Source of the DNA: Paracholeplasma vituli
GTDB taxonomy: Bacteria; Bacillota_I; Bacilli_A; Acholeplasmatales; UBA5453
Direction: 5' to 3'
Assembly: GCF_025446935.1 (NCBI RefSeq)
Contig: NZ_JAOEGN010000007.1
Location: forward strand, 41,438-105,437
DNA length: 64,000 nt
Position 1 is the first letter of the stretch. Every line of letters starts with the position of its first letter. Made by a program: the position numbers and the translations under genes. A model generated the notes under the pieces. That model ran no database searches. It saw only the letters and a list, made by a program, of their open reading frames with translations, and was not told the DNA's origin. Shown in pieces: positions 1 through 9,068 of the stretch.

Positions 1-29
1 AACCATACTTTTAAACTGGACGTGAAATC

Positions 30-1161
30 ATGAAAATCTTTGATTTAGACCACGCAGCTACGACCCCAATTCACCCTTTAGTACTGGACGCCATGTGGCC
101 TTTTTTAAAGTTATCTTATGGGAATCCATCCTCGATTCACGAACTCGGTATGACCGCTAAAAGAGCGATTGAACAATCGAGAAAACAGATTGCAAGTATT
201 CTAAACTGTGAGCCCAATGAACTCATTTTTACAGGTTCAGGTACTGAAGCAACCAATCTAGCAATCAAAGGCTACGCTTCAAAACACCCAAATAAAAAAG
301 AAATCATCACCACTCAAATTGAACATGCAGCAACTCTAAGAACCGTTCAGTATTTGGAAAAACAAGGTTATAAAGTTCACTATTTAAAGGTAGATCATGA
401 AGGGTTTATTGACCTAGTTGAACTTAGATCTTTAACCAATCCAAACACCCTTGTAGTCAGTATTATTTGGGGAAATAACGAAATCGGAACGATCCAAGAT
501 TTAGAATCCATTGAAAAAAATCGTCCATGAACAGGGCAGTATACTACATGTGGACGCAGTTCAAATGCTCGCCCACATTCCAATCGATTTAAAAGCTTTA
601 AATGTCGATATGATGACCTTATCCGGTCATAAAATCGAAGGCCCTAAAGGCATTGGATTACTCTATAAAAAGAGTACCATTGAACTTGAACCCATCATTC
701 ATGGTGGTGGCCAGGAAACACATCTGCGTGCCGGGACGGAATCGGTGATTGGTATCGTCGGGTTTGAAAAGGCACTCGAAGTACTCTCTCTTAAGTACGA
801 CCAAAAACATAAACACTTAAGTGAACTATCGAAAGCGTTTATCCACCAACTTAAAGAGAAAATGCCGTTTCAATTATTGGGTCCTGAAATTGGGCCTAAC
901 CGTATTCCGGGATTATTATCTTTATCTATTCCTGATGTTGTCGGTTTGAAGATTCAATTTAAACTCAATCAAAAACACATTTATGTATCCACAGGCAGTG
1001 CGTGTCATACCCATGAAGTTGGGGTCTCTCACGTCATTGAAGCGATCCAAGCGCCTTATAAAGAAGGCATTATTCGTGTGAGCTTTGGAATGGATACCGT
1101 GATTGAAGATATCCCTTATTTGGTGGAACAATTTTACGAAGCTTACGATCAACTCATATAA
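30..1161 (+). pseudogene. Cysteine desulfurase (NifS/IscS family), frameshifted
   Basis: PLP-dependent cysteine desulfurase, which takes sulfur from cysteine for Fe-S clusters and thiolated tRNA. The first frame (30-530) has DHAATTP near the N terminus, SGTEATN in the cofactor-binding region and NNEIGT. The second frame (511-1161) carries the PLP-lysine motif SGHKIEGPKG and the loop cysteine in STGSACHTH. The switch falls in an A7 run at about 514-520. With six A the reading continues as ESIEKIVHEQG and gives one protein of about 376 aa, the usual family length. So either this is a real +1 frameshift, product is made by slippage, or it is a homopolymer error. Both halves have normal codon use and all key residues, so any decay is recent. 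Confidence 0.85.
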
Positions 1162-1187
1162 AAAAAGTTCAGAAATTCTGAACTTTT
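1162..1187. terminator. Bidirectional terminator, desulfurase / threonine aldolase
   Basis: Near-perfect palindrome built on AAAAAGTTCAGAA and TTCTGAACTTTTT with a one-base centre. It has an A-tract on one side and a T-tract on the other, and lies between two convergent genes, so it can serve both. Confidence 0.8.
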
Positions 1188-1190
1188 TGT

Positions 1191-2204
1191 TTATAGTAGG
1201 TGTTTTAAATTGGTTAACAAAGACTCAATCATCTCTGGTTTTGTAAACCAGGAAGTCACCAAACGAATGGTTTTAATAGAACCTTTATCGGTCCATATCT
1301 CAAAGGCATAGGATTTTAATAATTGATCAACTACATTCGATTTTAAGTCAATAAAGATTTGATTGGTTAGGACCGGATATAACGGTTGAATCCCTAAGGC
1401 ATTTAACCCTTTGGTTAATTGAATCGCCATTTGATTGGCGTGATTGCCTAACTCAAAGAAGAGATTGTCTTGAAATAAGGCTTCAAATTGTAGTGCAGCG
1501 ATAAACCCTTTCGCAAGCAATCCGCCACTTTGTTTAATCGAATAGCGGATGTGCGGTTTCAATATGTCGTTTTTAACGACTAAAGCTTCACCAAGCATCG
1601 CGCCATTTTTAGTGCCGCCTATATAAAAGACATCTGTATATAAGGCGATATCTTCTAAAGTGAGTTTCGAAGCTGCTAACGCAACCCCTAATCTCGCACC
1701 ATCTAGAAATAAATATAAACCTTTACTTTGACAGTAGTGATATAAAACCGAAAGTTCTGCTTTGGAGTAATACGTCCCGGTTTCGGTTGCGTTAGAGATA
1801 TATACCATCTTGGGGATGACACGGTGTTCATCGGTATAGGTTTGATAAATGGGATCAATCGTTTCTGGGGATAACTTACCAGATTCATTTGGAACTAAAA
1901 TAATTTGATGACCCGTCGATTCAATCGCCCCGGTTTCATGGACAAATATATGACCCGTATCGGCGGAAATTACCGCTTCATATGGTTTTAAGACGTGGCT
2001 GATCAAGACTTTGTTTGTGATCGTTCCGCCAACTAAAAAATGGATATCCACTGGGGTTTTTAAAAGGGCTTGAATACGATTTTTAACCTGATTGGATAAA
2101 ACATCTAAACCATAACCATTAAACTGGGTTTCACTGTATTTTTGGAGTAATTCAAGAATCCTCGGGTGACCTATTTCACTGTAGTCGTTTTTAAAAGAAA
2201 TCAT
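1191..2204 (-). CDS. Low-specificity L-threonine aldolase (beta-eliminating lyase family)
   Basis: PLP enzyme of the aspartate-aminotransferase fold that cleaves L-threonine or L-allo-threonine to glycine and acetaldehyde. The N-terminal part reads FKNDYSEIGHP and the middle holds the Asp of FLDGARLG. The PLP lysine is in YIGGTKNGAMLGEA. The length of 337 aa is normal. The ATG at 2204 is chosen because GAGGT stands 8 nt before it; the upstream GTG at 2219 would place this ribosome-binding site inside the gene. It is monocistronic, convergent with the desulfurase, and follows the GGDEF gene on the same strand after a terminator. Confidence 0.85.
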   Translation of the reverse strand: MISFKNDYSEIGHPRILELLQKYSETQFNGYGLDVLSNQVKNRIQALLKTPVDIHFLVGGTITNKVLISHVLKPYEAVISADTGHIFVHETGAIESTGHQIILVPNESGKLSPETIDPIYQTYTDEHRVIPKMVYISNATETGTYYSKAELSVLYHYCQSKGLYLFLDGARLGVALAASKLTLEDIALYTDVFYIGGTKNGAMLGEALVVKNDILKPHIRYSIKQSGGLLAKGFIAALQFEALFQDNLFFELGNHANQMAIQLTKGLNALGIQPLYPVLTNQIFIDLKSNVVDQLLKSYAFEIWTDKGSIKTIRLVTSWFTKPEMIESLLTNLKHLL

Positions 2205-2248
2205 GATTGCATACCTCACTCATAGAATCATTATAATCGATAATGTAT

Positions 2249-2276
2249 AAAAAAAGATGTGGTAATCCACACCCCT
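2249..2276 (-). terminator. Terminator of the PAS-GGDEF gene
   Basis: On the minus strand a TGTGG-ATTA-CCACA hairpin is followed by TCTTTTTTT, immediately after the stop codon of the diguanylate cyclase gene. Confidence 0.65.
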
Positions 2277-3248
2277 TTAGACGATTTTGTTTTTACCGCG
2301 TTTTTTCGCTTCATATAAATTGATGTCAGCTTGATGAATAAAATCATATAAGGAAGACCCTGGATACTCAAACACACCCCCACTGATGGTGACTGGTTTT
2401 TGATCAATGGAAACCGTTTGTTCAACCTCTTTACGAATACGGTTGGATATTTCGATGGCTTGAATTCTACCCGTGTTTCTAAACACAACTAAGAACTCTT
2501 CACCACCATAGCGACCTACAGAATCAGTCTTTCTTAAGTTCTTTTGAATCACAGTAGCGATGGTTTTTAAAATCTCATCACCCTTAATATGACCATACGT
2601 GTCGTTTACCTGTTTAAAATCATCAATATCGAGCATGAGTATTGACAAATTATCCTGATAATCGAGGTCTTGAATCGCTTGTTTTAAGTCATCGATAATA
2701 CCGCGGTAATTGAACACTTTGGTAAGTTCGTCTGTGATTGAACGCTTCAGTAGACGTTCTTTTTCTTCGAGTAATTGGTGTTCGTTTTGTTTTCGTTCGG
2801 TGATATCAAACACGATTCCAGAAAGCAGTAATGGTCGATTTAAAGCGTCCCGTTTTGTTACGACCCCGCGGTCATAAAAGAAGCGATATTCGCCGTTTTT
2901 GGCTTTAATGCGGTACTCGACATCATACACATGCGTTTCCCCATAAAGATGTTTACGCATATTATCCATCACAGGTTCATAGTCATCTGGATGTAGTTTG
3001 GATGTGAAAAAGTCAAAACCAATCGGTTGTTTCAACTCACTGAGTTTATACCCTAATGCCTGTGCTTTGAGTGGGTTAAACGTGACTGTGTTGGTCGGTA
3101 CGTCCCAATACCAACGACCCAAATTGCCTGTCCAAGAATAGTCTAGCGTGTCACCTTTGTTTTGTTCGTCTAGTAAATGGTCAATTAGACGTTGTTGAGC
3201 CTCGATTTGTTTCTCCAAATCTAGAATCTTTTTTTCAATCGTTGTCAT
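2277..3248 (-). CDS. PAS-GGDEF diguanylate cyclase
   Basis: Predicted c-di-GMP synthase of 323 aa. A coiled-coil start (residues 1-30) is followed by a PAS_3-type sensor domain (about 36-150, ending in the PAC signature FDITERK) and a GGDEF domain (about 168-323). The metal/substrate motif DIDDFKQVND is intact, the active-site signature is GGEEF (248-252), and RKTD (239-242) sits exactly five residues before it, matching the inhibitory I-site. There is no membrane segment, so it should be cytosolic. GAGGTG precedes the ATG. No EAL, HD-GYP or PilZ gene is seen nearby, so the effector of the signal is unknown here. Confidence 0.92.
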   Translation of the reverse strand: MTTIEKKILDLEKQIEAQQRLIDHLLDEQNKGDTLDYSWTGNLGRWYWDVPTNTVTFNPLKAQALGYKLSELKQPIGFDFFTSKLHPDDYEPVMDNMRKHLYGETHVYDVEYRIKAKNGEYRFFYDRGVVTKRDALNRPLLLSGIVFDITERKQNEHQLLEEKERLLKRSITDELTKVFNYRGIIDDLKQAIQDLDYQDNLSILMLDIDDFKQVNDTYGHIKGDEILKTIATVIQKNLRKTDSVGRYGGEEFLVVFRNTGRIQAIEISNRIRKEVEQTVSIDQKPVTISGGVFEYPGSSLYDFIHQADINLYEAKKRGKNKIV

Positions 3249-3342
3249 AGGAACACCTCACTGTTATTCTATCACAAAACACTTGTAAAATGTCGTAATA
3301 GACCGATTTATTTATAATTATTTGAACATCAAAGAAAAATCG

Positions 3343-3371
3343 TTTGGATTATATTTTTTCTGTGATATAAT
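3343..3371 (+). promoter_or_regulatory. Promoter of the OFA-type transporter
   Basis: TTGGAT (3344-3349) and TATAAT (3366-3371) are separated by 16 nt, about 30 nt before an AAAAAGG ribosome-binding site and the ATG at 3401. Confidence 0.6.
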
Positions 3372-3400
3372 GAAAAAAAACTAAAAAAGGACGAATCGTT

Positions 3401-4564
3401 ATGAAACCTAAACATATTTTATGGGTACTATCTTGTATCACGATGATGTTACTGATGGGAACCGTTTATGCCTATAGTGTATTAAGATACCACATTGAAT
3501 CAATCTATCAAACCTCAACCTTAGAAAGTGGGTTACCTTACATGACAGCCCTCTTTTTTTACGCACTTTCGATGATGGTTACAGGACGTTACTTAAAACC
3601 TAAACGTCTTCGTAAAATTGTATTTTATGGTACTTTACTGATCATACTTGGGTATTTTCTATCCGGTATTACTACCCATATTTATGCATTAACGTTAACG
3701 TATGGGGTACTAATCGGTACTGGTGTAGGGATGGTGTATGGCGTACCAATCTATATGGTTCAAATTCTATTTCCTAAGAAAAGTGGTCAAATGACCGGAC
3801 TGATTTTATTAGGGTTTGGGATGTCTCCTCTAATTACAGCACCGTTATCTAGAATACTCATAGAAACATGGAGTTTAAGGGAGACCTTCTTTGTTTTAGG
3901 ATTCATATTCTTGATGATTCAATTGCCTTTATCCTATCTATTCATTGTAAAAGAAAAGAAAACATTTAATGCTCAAAAAGAAGAGGATTCGACCAAAATC
4001 AAATTAAAACCATTTAAAATAATCTATGCGTTATTTGTTATCGCGACGACTATTGGTTTAATGATGATTGGGTTAACCTATACCATCGGTGTTGACTTTT
4101 ATGATTTAAATCCCAATCAAGTAACTCTAATGATCTCTCTTTTCGCAATCCTAAACGGTATCGCTAGGCCCTTGTTTGGATGGGTCATGGATCAAACGTC
4201 AACACGGGTTTCTGGACTCATCAGCGTAGGTTTAATGATATTAGCGAGTTTGGTTGGTATCCTTAACCAAGGGACTTCCGCGATTCTATTTGGTATTACC
4301 TTCGGTTTGTTCTGGTTTAACTTAGGGGCTTGGTTAGCCATCATCCCCGCTACTGTTAAAGCGTATTATGGGGTTAGACAGTATGCGAAAACGTATGGGA
4401 AACTCTTTACCGCTTATGGGGTAGGCGCGATCCTAGGCACACTCATCTCTGGGTTTATATTAGACTTTTTTGACCATACGTTATACCTATATTCAAGTCT
4501 ATTGGTTTTAATGGTAGTTTCAATTGTACTCTTAATGAAACTACCCAATAAAAGTCTAAACTAA
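3401..4564 (+). CDS. MFS transporter, oxalate/formate antiporter (OFA)-like
   Basis: Membrane carrier of 387 aa with about 12 hydrophobic helices and a basic cytoplasmic loop at about 185-205 dividing two six-helix halves. The start (WVLSCITMMLLMGTVYAYSV) and the GxGxGxxYG stretch in helix 4 (GTGVGMVYGVP) fit the OFA subfamily of the major facilitator superfamily. The substrate cannot be fixed from sequence; carboxylates are likely for the family. It is transcribed alone from the promoter at 3343-3371 and ends convergent to rsmH. Confidence 0.8.
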   Translation: MKPKHILWVLSCITMMLLMGTVYAYSVLRYHIESIYQTSTLESGLPYMTALFFYALSMMVTGRYLKPKRLRKIVFYGTLLIILGYFLSGITTHIYALTLTYGVLIGTGVGMVYGVPIYMVQILFPKKSGQMTGLILLGFGMSPLITAPLSRILIETWSLRETFFVLGFIFLMIQLPLSYLFIVKEKKTFNAQKEEDSTKIKLKPFKIIYALFVIATTIGLMMIGLTYTIGVDFYDLNPNQVTLMISLFAILNGIARPLFGWVMDQTSTRVSGLISVGLMILASLVGILNQGTSAILFGITFGLFWFNLGAWLAIIPATVKAYYGVRQYAKTYGKLFTAYGVGAILGTLISGFILDFFDHTLYLYSSLLVLMVVSIVLLMKLPNKSLN

Positions 4565-4565
4565 A

Positions 4566-4589
4566 AGAAAAAGGACATCAATTGTCCTT
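4566..4589 (-). terminator. Terminator of rsmH
   Basis: AAGGACA (4571-4577) pairs with TGTCCTT (4583-4589). On the minus strand the stem is followed by TTTCTTTTAG, so it stops rsmH transcription; the stem overlaps the rsmH stop codon. Confidence 0.7.
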
Positions 4590-5622
4590 AAGCTTTAATC
4601 GCACATCTGAGTTTCGCAGAACGGGCTCTAGAGTTATTGAAAACCTCGGTTTGCGTGGGTAGTGTCGGTCCGAAGACAGCACCGTATATACCCGTTCTTT
4701 GATAGTGTTGAAAGGCTTTTTTAACGAGTCGGTCTTCACCAGAGTGGAACGTTAGAATCGCGACACGTCCACCTTTTTTGAGTAGAAGTGGTAATTTTTC
4801 TAAAAGATCATATAAAGCTTCATATTCTTGATTGACATCGATACGAAGTGCTTGGAAGGTGCGTTGGGCAGCTTTCTTAATAGAATCCTCTTGAATCGAT
4901 TTTGGAAGATTCTTTAAGGCTATTTGGATGACTTTAAATAAGTCTTTCGTGGTTAGAATCAACTCACCACGAGCTTTTGTTAACGTGATTTCATGGGCGA
5001 TTTCTTTCGCATACGTCTCATCGGCGTTTTCGATGAGCATCCCTTCAAGTTCGTCTTCGGTAAGTTCTAATAAACGAATGCTTGCGGGAATACCGGTATG
5101 CGGGTTCATGCGTAAGTCGAGCGGCCCATCAAACTTATAGGTAAAGCCTCTCGATGGGTCATCGATTTGCATTGAGGAGACTCCAAGGTCAGCTAAGACA
5201 AAATCAAACCCATCAACAGGGATTTGATCTAAGTCGCGGAAGTTGATGTTATGAAGTGTGAAATCATTTGATGTAAATCCTGAATCCAATAATCTCTGTT
5301 CAGTTTTAGGCAGTTCAATCGGGTCTAAATCGGTTGCGTGAAGATGACCGGTATGGTTGAGTTTTGTAAGCATGTGTTTCGTGTGACCACCAAACCCAAG
5401 CGTACAATCTAAGCCGATTTCCCCGGGTTGAATCGCTAAAAACTCCAAGATTTCATCGATCATGATCGACCGGTGCATCCCAGCTGGAGTATTCCCTTTT
5501 TCCATGACGTGTTCAATCACGTCTTGGTACTTATCGGGTTGTTGTTCTTTATACTTTTCTTCAAATGTTTTTGGATATTTTCCTGAGTAGCGTTTACGGC
5601 GCTTTGGTTTGTTTTCTTCCAT
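4588..5622 (-). CDS. rsmH: 16S rRNA (cytosine-1402-N4)-methyltransferase RsmH
   Basis: SAM-dependent enzyme that N4-methylates C1402 in the decoding site of 16S rRNA. The SAM motif GLDCTLGFGGHTKHM, the family motifs ADLGVSSMQIDDPSRGF and DLRMN, and the C-terminal signature SRARSAKLR are all present. About 45 residues rich in Lys, Arg and Glu precede the usual family start (here MHRSIMIDEIL instead of the common HVTVLLxEAV), so the 344-aa protein is longer than the usual 310-320. The ATG at 5622 is chosen over the in-frame GTG at 5631 from the AAGGGTG ribosome-binding site. It is not in an mra/fts cluster here but stands alone between convergent and unrelated genes. Confidence 0.93.
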   Translation of the reverse strand: MEENKPKRRKRYSGKYPKTFEEKYKEQQPDKYQDVIEHVMEKGNTPAGMHRSIMIDEILEFLAIQPGEIGLDCTLGFGGHTKHMLTKLNHTGHLHATDLDPIELPKTEQRLLDSGFTSNDFTLHNINFRDLDQIPVDGFDFVLADLGVSSMQIDDPSRGFTYKFDGPLDLRMNPHTGIPASIRLLELTEDELEGMLIENADETYAKEIAHEITLTKARGELILTTKDLFKVIQIALKNLPKSIQEDSIKKAAQRTFQALRIDVNQEYEALYDLLEKLPLLLKKGGRVAILTFHSGEDRLVKKAFQHYQRTGIYGAVFGPTLPTQTEVFNNSRARSAKLRCAIKA

Positions 5623-5682
5623 GTTAATCACCCTTACCTTAGTATCGTAACAAATTCGATTCTAATAAGCAAATTGAAAAGA

Positions 5683-5707
5683 AAATGGCTATTGAAATTA
5701 GCCATTT
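5683..5707 (-). terminator. Terminator of the large lipoprotein gene
   Basis: AAATGGCTA and TAGCCATTT form a 9-bp stem. On the minus strand it is followed by TCTTTTC just after the lipoprotein stop codon. Confidence 0.7.
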
Positions 5708-5711
5708 GTCC

Positions 5712-7352
5712 TTATATCTTTGTGTAATTGAGTTTGAAAATACTGTTAGCTCTACCGTCTACTTCAAGAATGTAGGTTCCTTTTTGAAGTTCGTAGGTTT
5801 CATATCCCGTAATCTTAGCGATTAAATTACCTTCAAGTGTAGTTAAATTCCCTATCTTTATGTATACATCATTATGATCAGTACCAAATTTGTATAATCC
5901 ATCCGAATCTATGACGACTTTTATATATTGAACGGGGACATTATTATATCCATAAAACGGGTCTTCATGGTACGTATCAGTCAGTGTGTTTAGCACATCT
6001 AGTGATCGAACAACAGATTGTTTGATTGGAAATAGTTCGAATCTAAGCGTTATTAATCCGTTACTATCTGAGAAAATATAGACTGGATCAGAATCTTTTG
6101 ACAGGATGAAACTGGTTTGATAAACTTCCTGTTTTAAAAAGAAACCTAAGTTGTAGGTATTCTCAATCAAGTTTGTCCAACTGCTAGAACTGTACCTTAC
6201 ATAGTATAACTCCTCTAAGTCTGTGGAAACCTTGAAAAAATCAGCGTTTGATTCAAAATCAACTTTGACTTCTGTATTCTCGTTAAGTACCAAACTCAAG
6301 TTTTCATCTGGAAATCTATCGGAGTCCACTTTTACAAACTCTAATTGGTGCCCACTACTAGAGTAAGGGTAATCGATGTATAAATCGTGTATACCAGCTT
6401 CAACAACATCGAAGTAGAAGATAGTATCCATCACGGTATCCCCTTTATGGAATCGATTACGAACTACACCCTTTGAATCTTTTAAAACAACAGTTGGCTT
6501 TTCATTAATAAGTCTATTTGTGAGTAAGGTATAAGTGCCTCTTTCTAATGGAATTTGATAATGAACTGTGTGTGAGGTTCTGGCAGCCGCGTAATAAAAA
6601 ACTTCATTGGGTTCGATTGAAATAATATCTTTAGGGTCTGGTAATACAAAATACCGATTCGTATCTTTAAAATTGTATGGGGTAAATGCTTCAGCAATTA
6701 TATCGCTGCTGATTTCGATTTGCATGCGATAATCGTCGGTATTAAAGGTAAAGCCAACCGACATATTAACAGCATTTTCTGTAAACTTAAATTCAAAAAC
6801 GGCGTATTTTTCATCTAAATAGGATTTAGATATATCAATCTCTTTTAAAGTATCCACCAACATTTCGTAATCTCTTTCTGAAAAGAAGTTCGGAAATAAA
6901 CCTGTCAATACATAATGGTTTTCATCCGCTTTTTCTACCTTAATATCTTTGATTACATACCCTGTAGTAGTATCTAAATCGACCAATGAAGGTTCATCTA
7001 TTTTCATGATTTCGACTGCTTCTCGAGGACCATAAATAGATTGATCTAGTCTTGCAAAATAGAATTGACCATTTTCTTCATATTCAGTGACCGTATACCC
7101 ATAATGCGAGACTTGAACGTAAAAGGGTTCTTTTTGATAATAATATTCTTGTTTTGCATACCCATTAAATGTACCGCCTCTAACCGTACCTTTAACGGAA
7201 ACGTCTAATAAATAGTGAAATTGATTGTTAGATTCTTCAAACTGTTTTAAGGCTTTGGATAATTCACGGCTTTCTGGACTCGTTTGGATAAAATCACAGC
7301 CGGTTAATAGGAAAGCACAGGTGAGGATGTAAAGGATTAGGAATCGTTTCAT
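5712..7352 (-). CDS. Large predicted lipoprotein, function unknown
   Basis: Not recognised beyond its export signal. The N terminus has a basic start, a hydrophobic core and a lipobox LLTGC, so it should be cleaved and lipidated at Cys19 and displayed on the outer face of the membrane. The remaining 527 residues are rich in beta-prone Tyr, Asp and Val segments and contain no helix long enough to span the membrane. The first ~230 residues look like a LolA/LppX-like sheet-rich region; the rest may form one or two beta-sandwich domains, but this is weak. GAGGT lies 8 nt before the ATG. It is monocistronic with its own terminator. Confidence 0.8.
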   Translation of the reverse strand: MKRFLILYILTCAFLLTGCDFIQTSPESRELSKALKQFEESNNQFHYLLDVSVKGTVRGGTFNGYAKQEYYYQKEPFYVQVSHYGYTVTEYEENGQFYFARLDQSIYGPREAVEIMKIDEPSLVDLDTTTGYVIKDIKVEKADENHYVLTGLFPNFFSERDYEMLVDTLKEIDISKSYLDEKYAVFEFKFTENAVNMSVGFTFNTDDYRMQIEISSDIIAEAFTPYNFKDTNRYFVLPDPKDIISIEPNEVFYYAAARTSHTVHYQIPLERGTYTLLTNRLINEKPTVVLKDSKGVVRNRFHKGDTVMDTIFYFDVVEAGIHDLYIDYPYSSSGHQLEFVKVDSDRFPDENLSLVLNENTEVKVDFESNADFFKVSTDLEELYYVRYSSSSWTNLIENTYNLGFFLKQEVYQTSFILSKDSDPVYIFSDSNGLITLRFELFPIKQSVVRSLDVLNTLTDTYHEDPFYGYNNVPVQYIKVVIDSDGLYKFGTDHNDVYIKIGNLTTLEGNLIAKITGYETYELQKGTYILEVDGRANSIFKLNYTKI

Positions 7353-7474
7353 GAGTAGTTACCTCGTTTGAGTTCATTCTAGCATATAGTTAACGGATAT
7401 GAAATAACTAAGAGTATATATTTATGAAATGTTATTCGTTTTAAAATCAAAAAAAATACCCTAAGCTCTACTTT

Positions 7475-7503
7475 TTGACATGGATCTAATCTTATAATAT
7501 AAT
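7475..7503 (+). promoter_or_regulatory. Consensus promoter of the PadR/MFS/chromate operon
   Basis: Perfect TTGACA (7475-7480) and perfect TATAAT (7498-7503) with the ideal 17-nt spacer. Such a strong promoter would normally be held down by a repressor, which fits the PadR gene just downstream. Confidence 0.85.
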
Positions 7504-7504
7504 G

Positions 7505-7521
7505 ATATCATAAATTGATAT
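7505..7521 (+). promoter_or_regulatory. Candidate PadR operator palindrome
   Basis: ATATCA-N5-TGATAT inverted repeat directly after the -10 box, over the expected transcription start. Position and symmetry fit a dimeric repressor site. That PadR binds it is inference. Confidence 0.55.
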
Positions 7522-7540
7522 GATGAAAGGTGGGCTCACT

Positions 7541-7861
7541 ATGAACAGTCGTTATGAAAAGAAACTGTATCTTGGATTTTTAAATATGCATATTCTCTAC
7601 CACGCTTCGAAAGAACCCATTTATGGGGTTTGGATGATTGAAGAACTCAATCACCACGGTTACCATGTGGGACCTTCTCATATTTATCCAATTCTAAAAG
7701 AAATGGTTAAAGAAGGGCTACTTGAGGTTTATGAAAATTCCGAATCAGGTAGAATGCGTAAGTATTAACAGATTACCGAAAGAGGTAAAAAGGTATTAAA
7801 CGCCTTAAATGCTAAACTGAAGGAATTAACTGGAGAAGTTAGAAAGAAAGAAGCCAACTAA
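7541..7861 (+). pseudogene. PadR-family transcriptional regulator with in-frame stop
   Basis: Winged-helix PadR repressor, normally about 105-120 aa. The reading starts MNSRYEKKLYLGF (ATG at 7541 after AAAGGTGGG) and includes the family signature HHGYHVGPSHIYPILKEM. An in-frame TAA at 7766-7768 stops it after RMRKY. Downstream, the same frame continues QITERGKKVLNALNAKLKEL to the TAA at 7859-7861, which is the expected wing end and C-terminal dimerisation helix (PadR proteins usually read KYYxITxxGxxxL here). One codon has therefore become a stop. The 75-aa product keeps the DNA-binding part but loses the dimer helix. It heads an operon with the MFS and chromate genes, starting 2 nt before the MFS ATG. 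Confidence 0.8.
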
Positions 7862-7862
7862 C

Positions 7863-9068
7863 ATGACAAAAGAACCGATTGTAAAAAAAGCATTTTTGTT
7901 CTTACTACTCTTAGGATTCATTAGCCTCTTATCTGACTTTACCCACGAAGGAGCGAGAAGTATATACGGTCCTTACTTAGGTCTATTAGGCGTATCCGCC
8001 TTTATGGTTTCATTCACCTCAGGCTTAGGTGAATTCGTCGGACAAGCGTTTCGGTTAATCACAGGTCCAATCGCAGATAAAACCAAGAAGTATTGGTTGA
8101 TGATGTTTATTGGATACGCCCTCAATTTGTTGGTGATACCATTACTCATGTTCGTTCAGCCTAACATCTATGTAGTCGCGATTATCCTCATATTATTAGA
8201 ACGTGTGGGTAAAGGGATTCGTGCACCGGCTAAAAGTGCACTCACATCCTTTACAACCCCACATTTAGGGGCAGGTAAATCTTTCGCAATCCAAGAAGCG
8301 ATGGATCAGTTCGGTGCGTTTCTAGGTCCAATCTTCGTCTTTACAGTTTTAAACTTAAATAAAGGCAGCGAACTCAATGGGTATCAGCTCGCCTTTGGTT
8401 TATTAGGCATCTTCGCTATCTTGACCTTACTCATTTTGGTGATTGCGAGAGTGAAGTATCCAAAACCAGATGCGTTTGAAAAACAAACCGAGAAGAAGAC
8501 GATTAAAGGGAACAAAGCCTTTATTTACTATATGGTTGGGATCGCGCTTATCGGGTTCGGGTTTATCGATTACCCAGTGCTTGCGTTTCATATGAGCCAA
8601 GTGATTTTAATCGATGTCACCTGGGTACCTTTACTCTACGCATTGGCCATGGGTGTAGACGCGATTGCGGCATTATTCTTTGGATTCCTTTATGATAAAA
8701 AGGGTTTGTTATCCTTAATTTTAGCCATCAGTATATCCCTATGGTCAGCCCCAGTATTTTTTCTCATTTCAAACGAAATAGGTCTTATTCTAGGTGTCAT
8801 CCTATGGGGCATCGGCATGGGCGCTCAAGAATCGATATTAAAAGCAGTCATTTCGAATTTAGTATCTAAAGACAAACGCGCGACCGCTTATGGGATTTTC
8901 TATACCGTATTTGGTGTAGCTTGGTTTTTAGGTTCAATGGTCGTTGGCGCTCTTTATGAAGTTAATATATTATATATTGTTTTACTGTCAAGCTTCATTG
9001 AAGCATCAGCCGTTATATTACTCATTATCTTTAACAAAAAATATCCAACATTAAAAGGTGGCATTTAA
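7863..9068 (+). CDS. MFS transporter
   Basis: Major facilitator of 401 aa with about 12 transmembrane helices. The N-terminal block FISLLSDFTHEGARSIYGPY and the loop LLERVGKGIRAPAKSAL (an MFS motif-A-like segment) mark a subfamily of uncharacterised efflux-type carriers. The substrate is unknown. It lies directly between PadR and the chromate transporter with no gaps (its stop TAA abuts the next ATG), so it is co-transcribed from the strong promoter at 7475. Confidence 0.82.
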   Translation: MTKEPIVKKAFLFLLLLGFISLLSDFTHEGARSIYGPYLGLLGVSAFMVSFTSGLGEFVGQAFRLITGPIADKTKKYWLMMFIGYALNLLVIPLLMFVQPNIYVVAIILILLERVGKGIRAPAKSALTSFTTPHLGAGKSFAIQEAMDQFGAFLGPIFVFTVLNLNKGSELNGYQLAFGLLGIFAILTLLILVIARVKYPKPDAFEKQTEKKTIKGNKAFIYYMVGIALIGFGFIDYPVLAFHMSQVILIDVTWVPLLYALAMGVDAIAALFFGFLYDKKGLLSLILAISISLWSAPVFFLISNEIGLILGVILWGIGMGAQESILKAVISNLVSKDKRATAYGIFYTVFGVAWFLGSMVVGALYEVNILYIVLLSSFIEASAVILLIIFNKKYPTLKGGI

